From the IMG/VR virus record IMGVR_UViG_3300025313_000008, positions 34,400-98,399 of that record: a DNA stretch of 64,000 nucleotides; one strand, 5' to 3'. The position numbers were made by a program, and so were the translations under genes. Shown here in pieces: positions 25,417 through 35,500 of the stretch. This DNA comes from a virus. Each line of letters opens with the position of its first letter. The first letter of the stretch is position 1. The notes below the pieces were generated by a model, which searched no databases, had not been told where the DNA came from, and saw only the letters and a program-made list of their open reading frames with translations.

Positions 25417-27534
25417 TTATGCAGTTGTTGAATTATAATTAAATGGTGTTGAAGTTGTAGTTGCCATTACATCGGTTGTAGTAAATGTAATATTGCCTGT
25501 TTCCGATGAAGTTAAATATGGTATAGCTAATGATTCTGCTATTATTGTTTGTTTCGCCCTTTTCTTTAAGTTTGCTTCTACTGCTTCAATAGTTGCTATT
25601 GGAAAACCGGGGTGATATACTAATGAAACTTCTCTAAATTCTGCTCCTCTAATAAGTGTATAACATTCTTGATCACAAACTTGTGGAGAATCAGAATCAT
25701 ACCAAATTCCTAATGATACCGCCATTTGTGCATCATCTACTTCCCTTTGGAAGAATTTGTCTATAATTACTCCTTCATAATAAAGTGTTAATTCTTCGGC
25801 TACCCATTTTAGTTTAACCCATCCTATTTGGTAATCTTCATTTTTTTCAAGAGAACCTCTCATTTTTTCGTCTAATCTATCTAATTCTTCTTCTGCTCCC
25901 GCTACATTGCTATGATTTAATAAAAGTGGCAATGTTTTACCGTCACCTTTTGCTAATTCTTCAGGGAGATAAATACGATTATTTAAAGAAACTCCAGCAT
26001 ATGCTAATACACCTTTTATTTTCTTTCCTTTTTGTTCAATAGTTGGTATTCCAAATAAAAGACCAACTCCTTCATGTGCAGGTCTCTTTAATTTTAATAT
26101 ATTTATTTTTCTTTGAACCCAACCTTCAAACTGTTTCACTGATTTAGGACATACTAGGCACTCTAAGCTTTTTTTTTCAAATGGGTTTTCGGAATCCTTT
26201 TTCTTTTCGAATGGATTATCTGCCTTTTTCTCAAATGGGTTCTCTTTCTTTGGTTCTTGAGGCTGAGTTGATTGTTGTGGTTGTTGATTTAATGGTGGAC
26301 TTGAACCCTGCGGTTGCTGTGTTTGATTTGGTGGTTGATTTGGCATTTGGGTTGGTGTTTGTTGTAATCCAGATTCATTTGGTTGCACACCATCTACATT
26401 GCCGTCTCCTCCACAACGTGGACAATCTTTTAAACCTAAATGTTCAACGGTTACTTTACCAGTACCTTTACAAAAATCACAATTACCTATATCATTTTCT
26501 GAAGCTTTTTTTTTAACTTCAGTATAAACAGTTTTAAATTTTAATATTCCTTTCTCTTTCATAATTATTTTTTCAACAGCAATAACTTCTTCAACTGGTT
26601 CCTTTTGTTCTATTGGTTCCTCTTTTGGTTTGTCTACGTTTTGAGTTATATTTCCTTGTGGAGTATTAATAGTTGGAATTTCTGTTGTTTCTGCTGGTTT
26701 TTGAACTGGCAGTTCTTCTTCGTGTACTTCAAAAATGTTATACTTTTTATATTTACCATTTGATTCTTTTATTATAATACTTTCACTAGTTGGATTTAAT
26801 TGAGGTGTACTTGTTGCAGTTGTTGGTTGTGGCATTGATGATTGTGGGTTTGGAACTATATCACCTTGTTCCTCAGCATCTTTAACATAATAATCATCAT
26901 CTAATTCTAATACATCTTCGTCTGCTTCTTTCCAAAATTTGTTATCATACTCCAAATCATTGTCTTCTGCTTCTCCAGCCCTTGGAATGTAAATTTTTCC
27001 ATCATATTCTATTGATTCTACTTTATTATATGATTCACCATTATATTCAAGACTTTGATGATCTTCTCTCCTTTTGTCTTTATTTTCATCTTCATTTTCT
27101 ATATGTTTTGAACCATTTAGTTTTCCATATGCATTGGTTTTCTTAATATCTGAATCTTGACTAACTTCTGAACTTCCTTGATGTCCTACATTTGCTGGTT
27201 CTGCTTGATCTTGTGGATTTGCTGATGGTTCTGCCTTATCCTGTGCTGGATTTGCTGGCGATAATTCACCTTGTCCAGAAGCAAATGGATTTTCTGCTTC
27301 TCTTGAAGAACCTTGTGGAGATGTTAAATCTTGTGGATCTTCTGTTTTTACATCATCGGCATTTGGTGAAGTTAAAGATTGAGTTTGTTCTGGAACTTCT
27401 GCCTCATTTTGTTTTCTATCAATAGTTGCTACATAAGCGTCTGCCCTTTCTTTTGGCAATCCCTTACTTTGTTGAACTGATTTTGAGGCGTCCTCAAATT
27501 TATCATAAGTTTGATCCCCCATCTTGATAGGCAT
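25417..27534 (-). CDS. Prohead protease (S78-like) with large N-terminal extension
   Basis: 705 residues. The C-terminal ~460-690 is an HK97-type (S78) capsid maturation protease: putative catalytic His541 in LLLNHSN and Ser607 in MAVSLGIWYD, then the hallmark AEFREVSLVYHPG. The N-terminal two thirds are an acidic, Pro/Gln-rich, scaffold-like extension. They contain a DnaJ-like zinc motif (CDFCKGTG...CPRCGGDG, residues ~353-380) and tandem PFEKK repeats near 430-450. The fusion probably combines scaffold and protease functions. It lies between portal and capsid genes. Confidence 0.85.
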   Translation of the reverse strand: MPIKMGDQTYDKFEDASKSVQQSKGLPKERADAYVATIDRKQNEAEVPEQTQSLTSPNADDVKTEDPQDLTSPQGSSREAENPFASGQGELSPANPAQDKAEPSANPQDQAEPANVGHQGSSEVSQDSDIKKTNAYGKLNGSKHIENEDENKDKRREDHQSLEYNGESYNKVESIEYDGKIYIPRAGEAEDNDLEYDNKFWKEADEDVLELDDDYYVKDAEEQGDIVPNPQSSMPQPTTATSTPQLNPTSESIIIKESNGKYKKYNIFEVHEEELPVQKPAETTEIPTINTPQGNITQNVDKPKEEPIEQKEPVEEVIAVEKIIMKEKGILKFKTVYTEVKKKASENDIGNCDFCKGTGKVTVEHLGLKDCPRCGGDGNVDGVQPNESGLQQTPTQMPNQPPNQTQQPQGSSPPLNQQPQQSTQPQEPKKENPFEKKADNPFEKKKDSENPFEKKSLECLVCPKSVKQFEGWVQRKINILKLKRPAHEGVGLLFGIPTIEQKGKKIKGVLAYAGVSLNNRIYLPEELAKGDGKTLPLLLNHSNVAGAEEELDRLDEKMRGSLEKNEDYQIGWVKLKWVAEELTLYYEGVIIDKFFQREVDDAQMAVSLGIWYDSDSPQVCDQECYTLIRGAEFREVSLVYHPGFPIATIEAVEANLKKRAKQTIIAESLAIPYLTSSETGNITFTTTDVMATTTSTPFNYNSTTA

Positions 27535-27536
27535 AT

Positions 27537-27791
27537 CTAAATTACCTCTTCGTCATTTAAAAGCTTTCTTTTTTTCCTTTCTTCAATCATATCCATTTCA
27601 GCCTCATTTGATACAAATCCCTTACAATTACACTCTATTCTATCGGGCTTTCTTTTGACTATTTTAAGGCATCTTACGTCTATGTGGCTAGAATACTTGT
27701 GTTTACATCTAAAACATGTTCGAGATGAGCGAGGCGGTCTTTTCCACCATTTTTCTGTCTCTTTTACCTTTTTAACCATTTTGAGCACCAT
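27537..27791 (-). CDS. Basic zinc-binding protein, 84 aa
   Basis: CFRCKHKYSSHIDVRC (~25-40) and CNCKG form a Cys/His-rich metal site, flanked by strongly basic helices. The start is ambiguous between ATG 27791 and ATG 27779, both overlapping the previous gene. It lies inside the head module, between portal and protease. DNA contact during packaging is one possibility; function unknown. Confidence 0.7.
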   Translation of the reverse strand: MVLKMVKKVKETEKWWKRPPRSSRTCFRCKHKYSSHIDVRCLKIVKRKPDRIECNCKGFVSNEAEMDMIEERKKRKLLNDEEVI

Positions 27792-27984
27792 AAATATACA
27801 CTTTTTCGCCTTTCAAACTCTTTGCAAATTCTCTAGCTTCTTCCGCAGTATTAGTGTGTTTTACAACGGTTACTCTATTTCCTATATCTGAATATTCATC
27901 ATATGTACAAACATTGAATCCTTTCTTTGGTGTTGTTCTTAATTGTTCCTTGATAACTAATTCTATGTAACTTTCATCTGTCAT
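27772..27984 (-). CDS. Hypothetical protein, 70 aa
   Basis: The ATG at 27984 overlaps the portal stop codon (ATGA), so it is preferred to an in-frame ATG at 28020 inside the portal gene. Alpha/beta pattern with an ending like EEAREFAKSLKGEKVYIYG. Function unknown. It is translationally coupled to the portal. Confidence 0.72.
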   Translation of the reverse strand: MTDESYIELVIKEQLRTTPKKGFNVCTYDEYSDIGNRVTVVKHTNTAEEAREFAKSLKGEKVYIYGAQNG

Positions 27985-30900
27985 TGTAAGCACCCTATTA
28001 TAACCAATTCTGGTGGACATTCTGGCGGATTTGCTTTTTTACCACTATCCAAATCATAGAAATAATCCGACATCTTATAAGAATAATCTGTTATAATGTT
28101 CATATTTTCTTTTAAATATTCCTTCATTTCATTATCAAATGGTTTATAAAATTCATGAGCCCAATCTGCCCATTTTTGCTGATTTGGCGTTCTTACCTGA
28201 ACTTCAGAAACTAATCCTTGTTTATCAATAATTGATAAGTGAACGCTTCTATATCCTCCTTTTGAGTTTTCTAAATATTTTTCTTCATTTACAATATTAT
28301 AATTTTCTTTCATATGATTGACTGTTTTATTTACATCATTTAGATTTTCTAATACTAGTCTAACTGCTGATATATCATTTAAATCAGATACATCTTTATA
28401 CAAATTAGGTCTTCTTGCTAATTTTTCTATCATACTGTAAGTTGTTTTCACTCTTCCTGTTACATCTGCATTAGGAAATTCTTGTTTCAAACTGTCAATA
28501 ACCTCTTTGACTCTTTTTTGATGTTTATCTTGTAGTTTTTCTGATTTGATCGCTTGTTTGGTTGCTGTTTCATGATCAAATTTATCTGGAAATGTGTTCG
28601 TAATATCCCTAATTGCATCTGTTCTTTCAATTTGTCTTGAATCATCTATCTTCACCTTTGTTGGTTTTCCCTTTTTTTCTTCTGGCTTCCTTCCTCTTCC
28701 CCTTGTATCCCATCCTTTCTTCGCTCCTTCTGGCGTTCCTGTTTCCTTCGACTGATCTTTTTTTTTTCTCATATCTTTGAATCTTGGTGCTCCTATTACT
28801 TTTTTTGCTGGATTTACAAATACTTGTTCGGACTGAACCCTCATTCCATCAGAAGTCAAAGCCTCAGATACTTTTTTATCTTCGTCTTCCCCTAATACTG
28901 GTTCCCAACCTTCTTCTTTTGGTTCTTCTGGATTAAACAGTTTTTCTACCCTTCCTTGTGGTTCATCAGGTGTAGTATTGTCGAAAACATTGGTATTATC
29001 TTGATTTTGTTTGTCTAATTCAGCATTAAATTGATCTTCTGATACCATTGGTGGTTGATTTATAGGCTCATTTTGATGTCGCTGTCCTTCCAATTCTGCC
29101 TCATATTCCTCCTTAGTTACAATCTCATTTTCCAATTCAACGTTTGGTTGAGTTTCATCTGAATCTGGAGTTTGATCAAATCTTAAATCTGGAACTTCAT
29201 TACCTTGTTCATCAGTTAAGTCTGTATAATTTACTCCTGTTTCTGGATCTACATGTAATTGGTCTGGATCTATCTCATTTGGATCTACTCCTTGATCAAT
29301 ATTTTGTCCTTGTGATGGGTCTGCATTTGGCACTGGTATATCTTTCTGTGTTGGTTGAACTTGCTGTACGTCTTCTGGCTTTACGATCATTCCATCATCA
29401 TGAGGAACAGTTCCTATTGGATCTTCTCTAGTTGGATTTTGTAAGCTATTAGTTTCATCAGGTCTTACATTTAATCCACTTTGATCTATTGGTGGATCGC
29501 CCGGCGTTGGTAATGTAGAATAATCATCATTTCCTGTTAATTCAGCTTGTTTTAATCTATATTGATCAGATTGTCCTATTGCTGGTTCAACAGCATTTCC
29601 ATCTTCACTTATATCATTCTTAATATCATCTAAATTAGTTGCTTGATTTGTAGATTGTCCTTCTTTTGGTGGTCTACTTGGATTTATTCCAGATATGTTG
29701 TTTACTGGTGTTTCTTGTAATGGAGTATCATCTAATTGTGCTTGACCTTTTTGTGGTTCATTTAGATGTGGATTTGGATCTTCAAAAGGTAAACTTGGAT
29801 CTGAGTCTTCTGGCTTCTTTGCGTCTTTATGTGGTTCTTCAAGTGGATCAGGTTTTTTATTTATTTTTTCCGCTTCATTTAATTGCTGACTATTCTCAAG
29901 TTTCTTTAATTTTCCACTCTTTTTATCTTCTTCATCTTTGCCAAATCCTTCCGCTTTTTCATATGGTGGTTCATCTCCTTTCAGTGAACCTAATTGCTTC
30001 AAATCTGGATTTTCAGGTTCATATCCACCTGTTAAACCTCTACTTAAATTATCTCTCTCACGAGGTCCGATATTTGTAGTTTGTGGTTGTCCTTCTTCTG
30101 GTTCTGCTGGTTCATTTTGTATATCTGCCAAATCATGTGGATCTTTTATATCACCAGTAGAATCTTGGTTTATTCTTTGGTCTCCAGTTCCGCCTTTAGT
30201 ATGATCTCCCTTTACCTTACCTTCTAATTCATTAACATAATCGCTTAATTTAACCTGAGGTGGTTGATTAACCACATTTCCAGAAGCATCTACTTGTGGA
30301 ATTCCTTGTCCTCCAGCATTTGTAAAGTCTATTCCTTGACTATCTCCTCTTTTTGCATTCAACATATTTCTTCTTGCTTCTTCTTGTGGATCTAATATTG
30401 GTGGATTCATAGAATCTGCTCTTCTTTGTGGTGCGTTTGGTGGTAGTTCACCTTCAAACTCATCTTTATCCAATCCATACACTTTTCTTAATTCTGGATC
30501 TGTAACATCTGGGCGACCCGGCGTATCTAATCCTTGTGAAACATACAAATCAGATGAACTATTGCTTAATGCTCCTGCCTTTGGTGGTAAAGATATTCTT
30601 TCCTGTGCTTTTAGAGTTGCTTCTACTGCCTTTAAAACTATTTTTTCCACATCGTCTTCTGTCAATGATTCTCCCTTTTTCTTTCTAAATATAGATGGTT
30701 CCTGTTTGTCTGTTCTTGTAGGTGATGGTCTATCTTTTTCAATATCAGGTCTTGGAGGTGTCGTTGGAGCTGGTTTTGTATCACCTTTATCATCTCCTCC
30801 AAACGGTGGTTTTCCTTTATCTCCTATTGGTGTTGGTTCTCCTCCTCCAAATCCATTGTTTTGAGCCTGAACCATAGCAGTATCTTTTTGGTCTTGTTTG

Positions 30901-32168
30901 TCTTGTTTAAGTTCGTTTTGAAATTCATCATAAAGTTGGTCATCTAATGGAATGTTTAATTTTTTATACATTTCTCTCTTTTCTTTAGGTGCTACTGATT
31001 CTGGATCGAGTAGTTTAATATCATCCATTGTAAGTCGTTTAACGTTAGGAGTAAATGATACTTCCACTTCCATTTCTTCAAATTCTTTAAATCCCCATGA
31101 TTCTGCTAATGGTTTTAATAGCTTGTCAATAATGAGTTCGGCAACATCGTTTTGCATGTCCACCATTCTTTGATCTAAAACGTCTAATGGACTTTGAGCA
31201 CTTGAATAACTAAATCCGCCGGGATGGGATATAACTTTTGAAGCAAAGCCCGTAGCTATATCAATGTGTGAATCTACGTTATCTCCATAATCATCAAAAC
31301 GTGTTTGTGCCTGTATTTGTAGTTCTTTTGAATCAACCGGTTTATCAAAAATCCATATGTATTGATCACTGTTTGGATCTGCCATTTCTAACTGTACTTG
31401 CTTCATTTGATCTTGTGGCATTCCCGGAGCAGATACAATGAGTCTTGGTTTACCCATTTTCTCTTTAATTTCTACTTCAGCATTTTGTAGAATTGCTTGA
31501 GCATCTAATAATGGACGTAAGTTTCTATCGGGGTTTATAGGCTGACCTGTGAATTTATCAACTTTTGTAGTTACGGGTCTTGGTGATGCAACAGAAAAGA
31601 ATTCAGATTTTCCAAATGCTTGTCTATCAGGGTTATTAATCATCCAATGCATAAAGTATTCTGGATCGAGTTCTTTGAAAACACCGTCAACAACTTGTAC
31701 TAGTTTAAGTTCATTAGCAAACTGATCCCTGAAAACCCTGAATATAGTCTGCATAGGAATATGTTCTACGTTTCCTATTCTTCCATCAGGTGTATATTGA
31801 ATCTCCATTATTGCGTTTCCTGTAATTAATCCAGATAAGAAATACTCACTAAATTTTTTTCCTGCGTTTGTTGTTTTCCACCATTTTTCTATAAAAACAT
31901 TAAAATATTCATTGTTAGATTTTATTTCTATTCCTGCACCAATTAGTTTTTGATGAGAAGTATCCATGGATCTTTTAATTTGATCCCAATGATGATAAAA
32001 TTCAAATAATCGTTCAAATGTTACTGGAGGAAATTCTCCAACTAATTGTTTAGAAGGACCTACCACTGTTGCATTCTTTTTTCTTACAATAGAACCTAAA
32101 AGTGAGTTAAATGTTTGAAATACTTTTGGTACTGCTTCACTCGCTTTTCGTCTAAATCCAAAAGCCAT
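27981..32168 (-). CDS. Portal protein fused to a RelA/SpoT-like synthetase domain
   Basis: 1395 residues in three parts. Residues 1-~430 form a phage portal domain (HQKLIGAGIEI, FLSGLITGNAIMEI, GFSYSSAQSPLDVLDQR), the dodecameric DNA gate of the capsid. Residues ~430-1180 are an acidic Pro/Gln/Asn-rich low-complexity linker. Residues ~1180-1360 match the RelA/SpoT nucleotide pyrophosphotransferase fold: GRVKTTYSMIEKL (~1238-1250), DISAVR with the putative catalytic Asp1265, GGYRSVH (~1304-1310) and EVQVRT with Glu1322. No HD hydrolase domain is seen. The frame is open throughout. The enzyme would be carried on the virion or released from it; product and target are unknown. Confidence 0.9.
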   Translation of the reverse strand: MAFGFRRKASEAVPKVFQTFNSLLGSIVRKKNATVVGPSKQLVGEFPPVTFERLFEFYHHWDQIKRSMDTSHQKLIGAGIEIKSNNEYFNVFIEKWWKTTNAGKKFSEYFLSGLITGNAIMEIQYTPDGRIGNVEHIPMQTIFRVFRDQFANELKLVQVVDGVFKELDPEYFMHWMINNPDRQAFGKSEFFSVASPRPVTTKVDKFTGQPINPDRNLRPLLDAQAILQNAEVEIKEKMGKPRLIVSAPGMPQDQMKQVQLEMADPNSDQYIWIFDKPVDSKELQIQAQTRFDDYGDNVDSHIDIATGFASKVISHPGGFSYSSAQSPLDVLDQRMVDMQNDVAELIIDKLLKPLAESWGFKEFEEMEVEVSFTPNVKRLTMDDIKLLDPESVAPKEKREMYKKLNIPLDDQLYDEFQNELKQDKQDQKDTAMVQAQNNGFGGGEPTPIGDKGKPPFGGDDKGDTKPAPTTPPRPDIEKDRPSPTRTDKQEPSIFRKKKGESLTEDDVEKIVLKAVEATLKAQERISLPPKAGALSNSSSDLYVSQGLDTPGRPDVTDPELRKVYGLDKDEFEGELPPNAPQRRADSMNPPILDPQEEARRNMLNAKRGDSQGIDFTNAGGQGIPQVDASGNVVNQPPQVKLSDYVNELEGKVKGDHTKGGTGDQRINQDSTGDIKDPHDLADIQNEPAEPEEGQPQTTNIGPRERDNLSRGLTGGYEPENPDLKQLGSLKGDEPPYEKAEGFGKDEEDKKSGKLKKLENSQQLNEAEKINKKPDPLEEPHKDAKKPEDSDPSLPFEDPNPHLNEPQKGQAQLDDTPLQETPVNNISGINPSRPPKEGQSTNQATNLDDIKNDISEDGNAVEPAIGQSDQYRLKQAELTGNDDYSTLPTPGDPPIDQSGLNVRPDETNSLQNPTREDPIGTVPHDDGMIVKPEDVQQVQPTQKDIPVPNADPSQGQNIDQGVDPNEIDPDQLHVDPETGVNYTDLTDEQGNEVPDLRFDQTPDSDETQPNVELENEIVTKEEYEAELEGQRHQNEPINQPPMVSEDQFNAELDKQNQDNTNVFDNTTPDEPQGRVEKLFNPEEPKEEGWEPVLGEDEDKKVSEALTSDGMRVQSEQVFVNPAKKVIGAPRFKDMRKKKDQSKETGTPEGAKKGWDTRGRGRKPEEKKGKPTKVKIDDSRQIERTDAIRDITNTFPDKFDHETATKQAIKSEKLQDKHQKRVKEVIDSLKQEFPNADVTGRVKTTYSMIEKLARRPNLYKDVSDLNDISAVRLVLENLNDVNKTVNHMKENYNIVNEEKYLENSKGGYRSVHLSIIDKQGLVSEVQVRTPNQQKWADWAHEFYKPFDNEMKEYLKENMNIITDYSYKMSDYFYDLDSGKKANPPECPPELVIIGCLQ

Positions 32169-32170
32169 GT

Positions 32171-32527
32171 TTAATCACCCACCATGAAGCCAGTCCAAGT
32201 TCCTTTAAATAAATTACCTGAATTAAACTGAACTAATCCTCTAATTTTCCATCTTCCGTCAACATCAAAAATCCCTGCTGAATCTATTTTTTCTATCAAA
32301 CCATTTTGAGCATCTATAATAGTTGCTACTAACAAAGGCTTTCTTTTTCCTTTTGGAATCTCTAATTCTATCCATACGGTTTGAGCAGTTGTTAGATTCA
32401 CTGGTTCCCTTTCTGATTCTAAACCTTTAACGTCTTCCGGTGCAATAGTATCTTTTACTTTTGTTATCCGTACACGTAATCGCGTGCCTATGTTACCTAC
32501 CTTAATATCTGGAATTATGTTTACCAT
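32171..32527 (-). CDS. BppU-like Ig-fold virion protein, 118 aa
   Basis: A beta-sandwich pattern (LRVRITKV, TVWIELEIPKGK, LLVATIIDAQNGLIE, GRWKIRGLVQF) like the N-terminal domain of phage baseplate upper proteins and other small Ig-like virion domains. It starts 3 nt upstream of the portal in transcription order. A TATA-like box (about 32562-32572) precedes it. It may be a decoration or neck protein. Confidence 0.65.
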   Translation of the reverse strand: MVNIIPDIKVGNIGTRLRVRITKVKDTIAPEDVKGLESEREPVNLTTAQTVWIELEIPKGKRKPLLVATIIDAQNGLIEKIDSAGIFDVDGRWKIRGLVQFNSGNLFKGTWTGFMVGD

Positions 32528-32587
32528 TGACCCACCCTATATATACTTATTGCTAACTTGTTTATAAATTGATAGCCTAATATGCCT

Positions 32588-35500
32588 TTAAACTTCATGA
32601 CCTATCACCGATTCTACATCCAAAATTGATTGTGGCTCGCCTACTACCCCAACAAATGCATCTATTCTAAATGATCTAATTTTTGCCAATTTTGCATTTA
32701 TTAAATATGTTGATTGGTTTCTTTTTATTATTTTTGCATTTATTGTAAATGGTTTATAAGAAGGTTGGAAAATATGAGCATTAATAAAGAATGGTTCATC
32801 CGTGGTAACTGCCGATGCGAGAACCAATATAACACTTGGAGTAACGTTGTTTACTGCTGTTCTTCTTACTATTCTAGCATTTACACTTACCTGTGCTGGA
32901 AGTGGTGAAAGATGTGCATTTATAGTAAATTCTTTCCTTCCTATTAATATTGCATTCATTTTAAACTCTATCTCTTTTTTACCTTTAGTTATCACACCAA
33001 CAGAAAATGTTTCTATTTCTATCCCTGCATTAAGCATAGATATGGTGTCTCCATGAATTAATACCTCTGTTGGCGTACTTGAAGATGTATTGTTTAATCC
33101 AACATAGCCTATCCACATTCCTGTTACATGTGATTCGAAATCCCATGCATTTGTTTCACTTAATATAGCACTACTATCAAATGCATCTTTTAAGTTAACA
33201 CCTTCTATTTCAGCTACTGAACCAGTGGGATTTGATAACGAAATAGGTACATCTGATGAATTGTTGATTATCCATTCTGTTCCATTCCATATGTAAGCTT
33301 GACTTCCAGAAGTTCCATATAATTTAAACAATATTCCTCTTGTTGATGTTGGTATATTTGGTGTTCCTAATATTAATTCATATCCTACCATTACTCCAAC
33401 TGGATTTGATTGTAAACTTAAAATATCTGCTCTCATTTTTGCATTTAGTGATAATGGAATATCCAAGCCTGATCCATCTGTTCTAATTATTGCTGGCAAG
33501 AATCTTGAAACAGAAACTCTTCCAGTTCTACTTCCAGATCCAGTTCTTGTATATAATTGATCTATTTTGAATGCTTTTGTTCCTTCTACAGGAGACTCTG
33601 GCGAAACCTCATGTATATCAATTAATGGTGTAAAAGTTCCACCAGTTACTTCATTTTGACTTATCCATGGAATTGGATTTTGGTCTCCAGTTGCATAACC
33701 ATCCCATGTTTCTATAAACGAACCCGTAGCTGGAACAAATTTCTGTGGAATTGTTGGTAAATTACCTACATATTGAGATACACAAATATCATCTATAGAT
33801 CCTTGAAATATTCTTCCACCTCCACTTGCAACATTATTTCCAACCATTATATATCTAAGATTTGTTGGATTTACTCCAATAGCATCAACAGTGATAGGAC
33901 TTCCTCTTATATGTTGAGTTCTAGCAGAATCTTTATATGTACTCAATCTTAATTTATTATTTTTTAATTCAACTCTTACGTAATAAGGTCCTTTTAATGA
34001 AGCATCTGAAGCTGGAAGATTACTATTTGGATATATCCATAAAGAATGTTGGTTTTTTGCTCCAGAAGATGTGGTTTTAGTTGTTGTTGCATCGTTTACT
34101 ATGCCATTCATTGCTATTGAATCACCAATTACATTAATAAGATCAACTCTAATAGTGCCATTTGTACCTTGTTGTTGTGGATGAGATGTTGTCGCACAAA
34201 GCCCTATTGAAATTACGGCTGGAAAGCCAATTTGCCCCATAGCATCATAATCAAGTTTAAAATCAAGTCTAACATCACCCGAAATAACACTACCTATATC
34301 TTTATATGCATATCTAGGAAAACTTCCTCCTCCACCATCTAGGTTTAATTTTATCAAATCTGGATATAATGGATCATCAATAAATATTCTAGTATTAACA
34401 TTGACTCCTACTTTTACCCATCCGATGCTCGTTGAAATATCATCACAAATAGTTACTGCGTGTAATATTATAGAACCACCATTAACAAAACCCCAATCTC
34501 TTATTGTACCTGTTAAAACATTTGTTACTTGTGAATTACTGAAATTATATTCTGCTACTGTTGATATATCTATACTATCAAAAAGTATATTGTTGTAAGG
34601 AAGTTGTTGTGAATCAGCATTAATGAAAAATACAGTGACAAAACCTGTTACAGAATTAGCATAATTAATACTTGAAGCTGGTAAAATTAAACTCTGTCCA
34701 AAATGAGGTCCGAAACTTACACTTGCACTTGTAGATCCTAATAATCCTCCTCCTTTTGGTATTATATTTGCCGATACTGCAATAGCATCAGGAAAATCAA
34801 CTTGTGAAGCTGGATCATAGATACCATCATATACTGCAAGTCCAATGCTTGATACATATCCAGATATCTCTGACCAAATCAATTCTATGTCACTTCCTAT
34901 TATACTTTCTATTGGAAATGTTTTGAATAAATACCCATGTCCTAAAGAATTATTAACACTCCCACTAATCATTTGAAATCTATTAGGTGCTGTACTCTCC
35001 CGTTGAAAAGTATAAACTGGATTAAATACGCCAGTAGATGTTTTATGTTCTCTAAAATTCCATGCATCTGTTGGTGGTGAAGGTGGTGCTATTAAATCAT
35101 ATGAATAAACACGACCGTTTGTTTGTCCAGTAATAAATAATTTTAATCCATCTGGCTTAAAAAATACACTTGATGGAGCCGTATCTTGAGCACTCACTAA
35201 AATACTTTGAAAAAATACTGCTGTTGATACATTCCATGCTGTAGAAAGATTATATTCATATACACGATCATTTGTTGCTCCTGTTACAAACATTTTTAAT
35301 CCATCAGGTTTAAAAAATACTCCAGTTGAAAATGTATCTTGAGCATTTATATTTTTGCTTTGAACAAATGAAAGTGAAGGATTTGTTATATTCCATGCAG
35401 ATGATAAATTAAATTCATGTATACTATCATTACCCGCATCAGATATATACGCTTTCAATCCATCAGATCTAAAGAATAAATCTGTAGGAGTTGATAATAT

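Noticed and set aside
27981-28640. RelA/SpoT domain as an artefact of joining two genes
   Set aside because: The frame is continuous through the linker, composition does not change at the join, and the downstream gene overlaps the stop by 4 nt as elsewhere. Read data would still be the final check.
29144-30079. Leu/His-rich plus-strand frames opposite the portal linker and protease extension
   Set aside because: These are reverse readings of Pro/Gln/Asp-rich codons with no start context; not genes.
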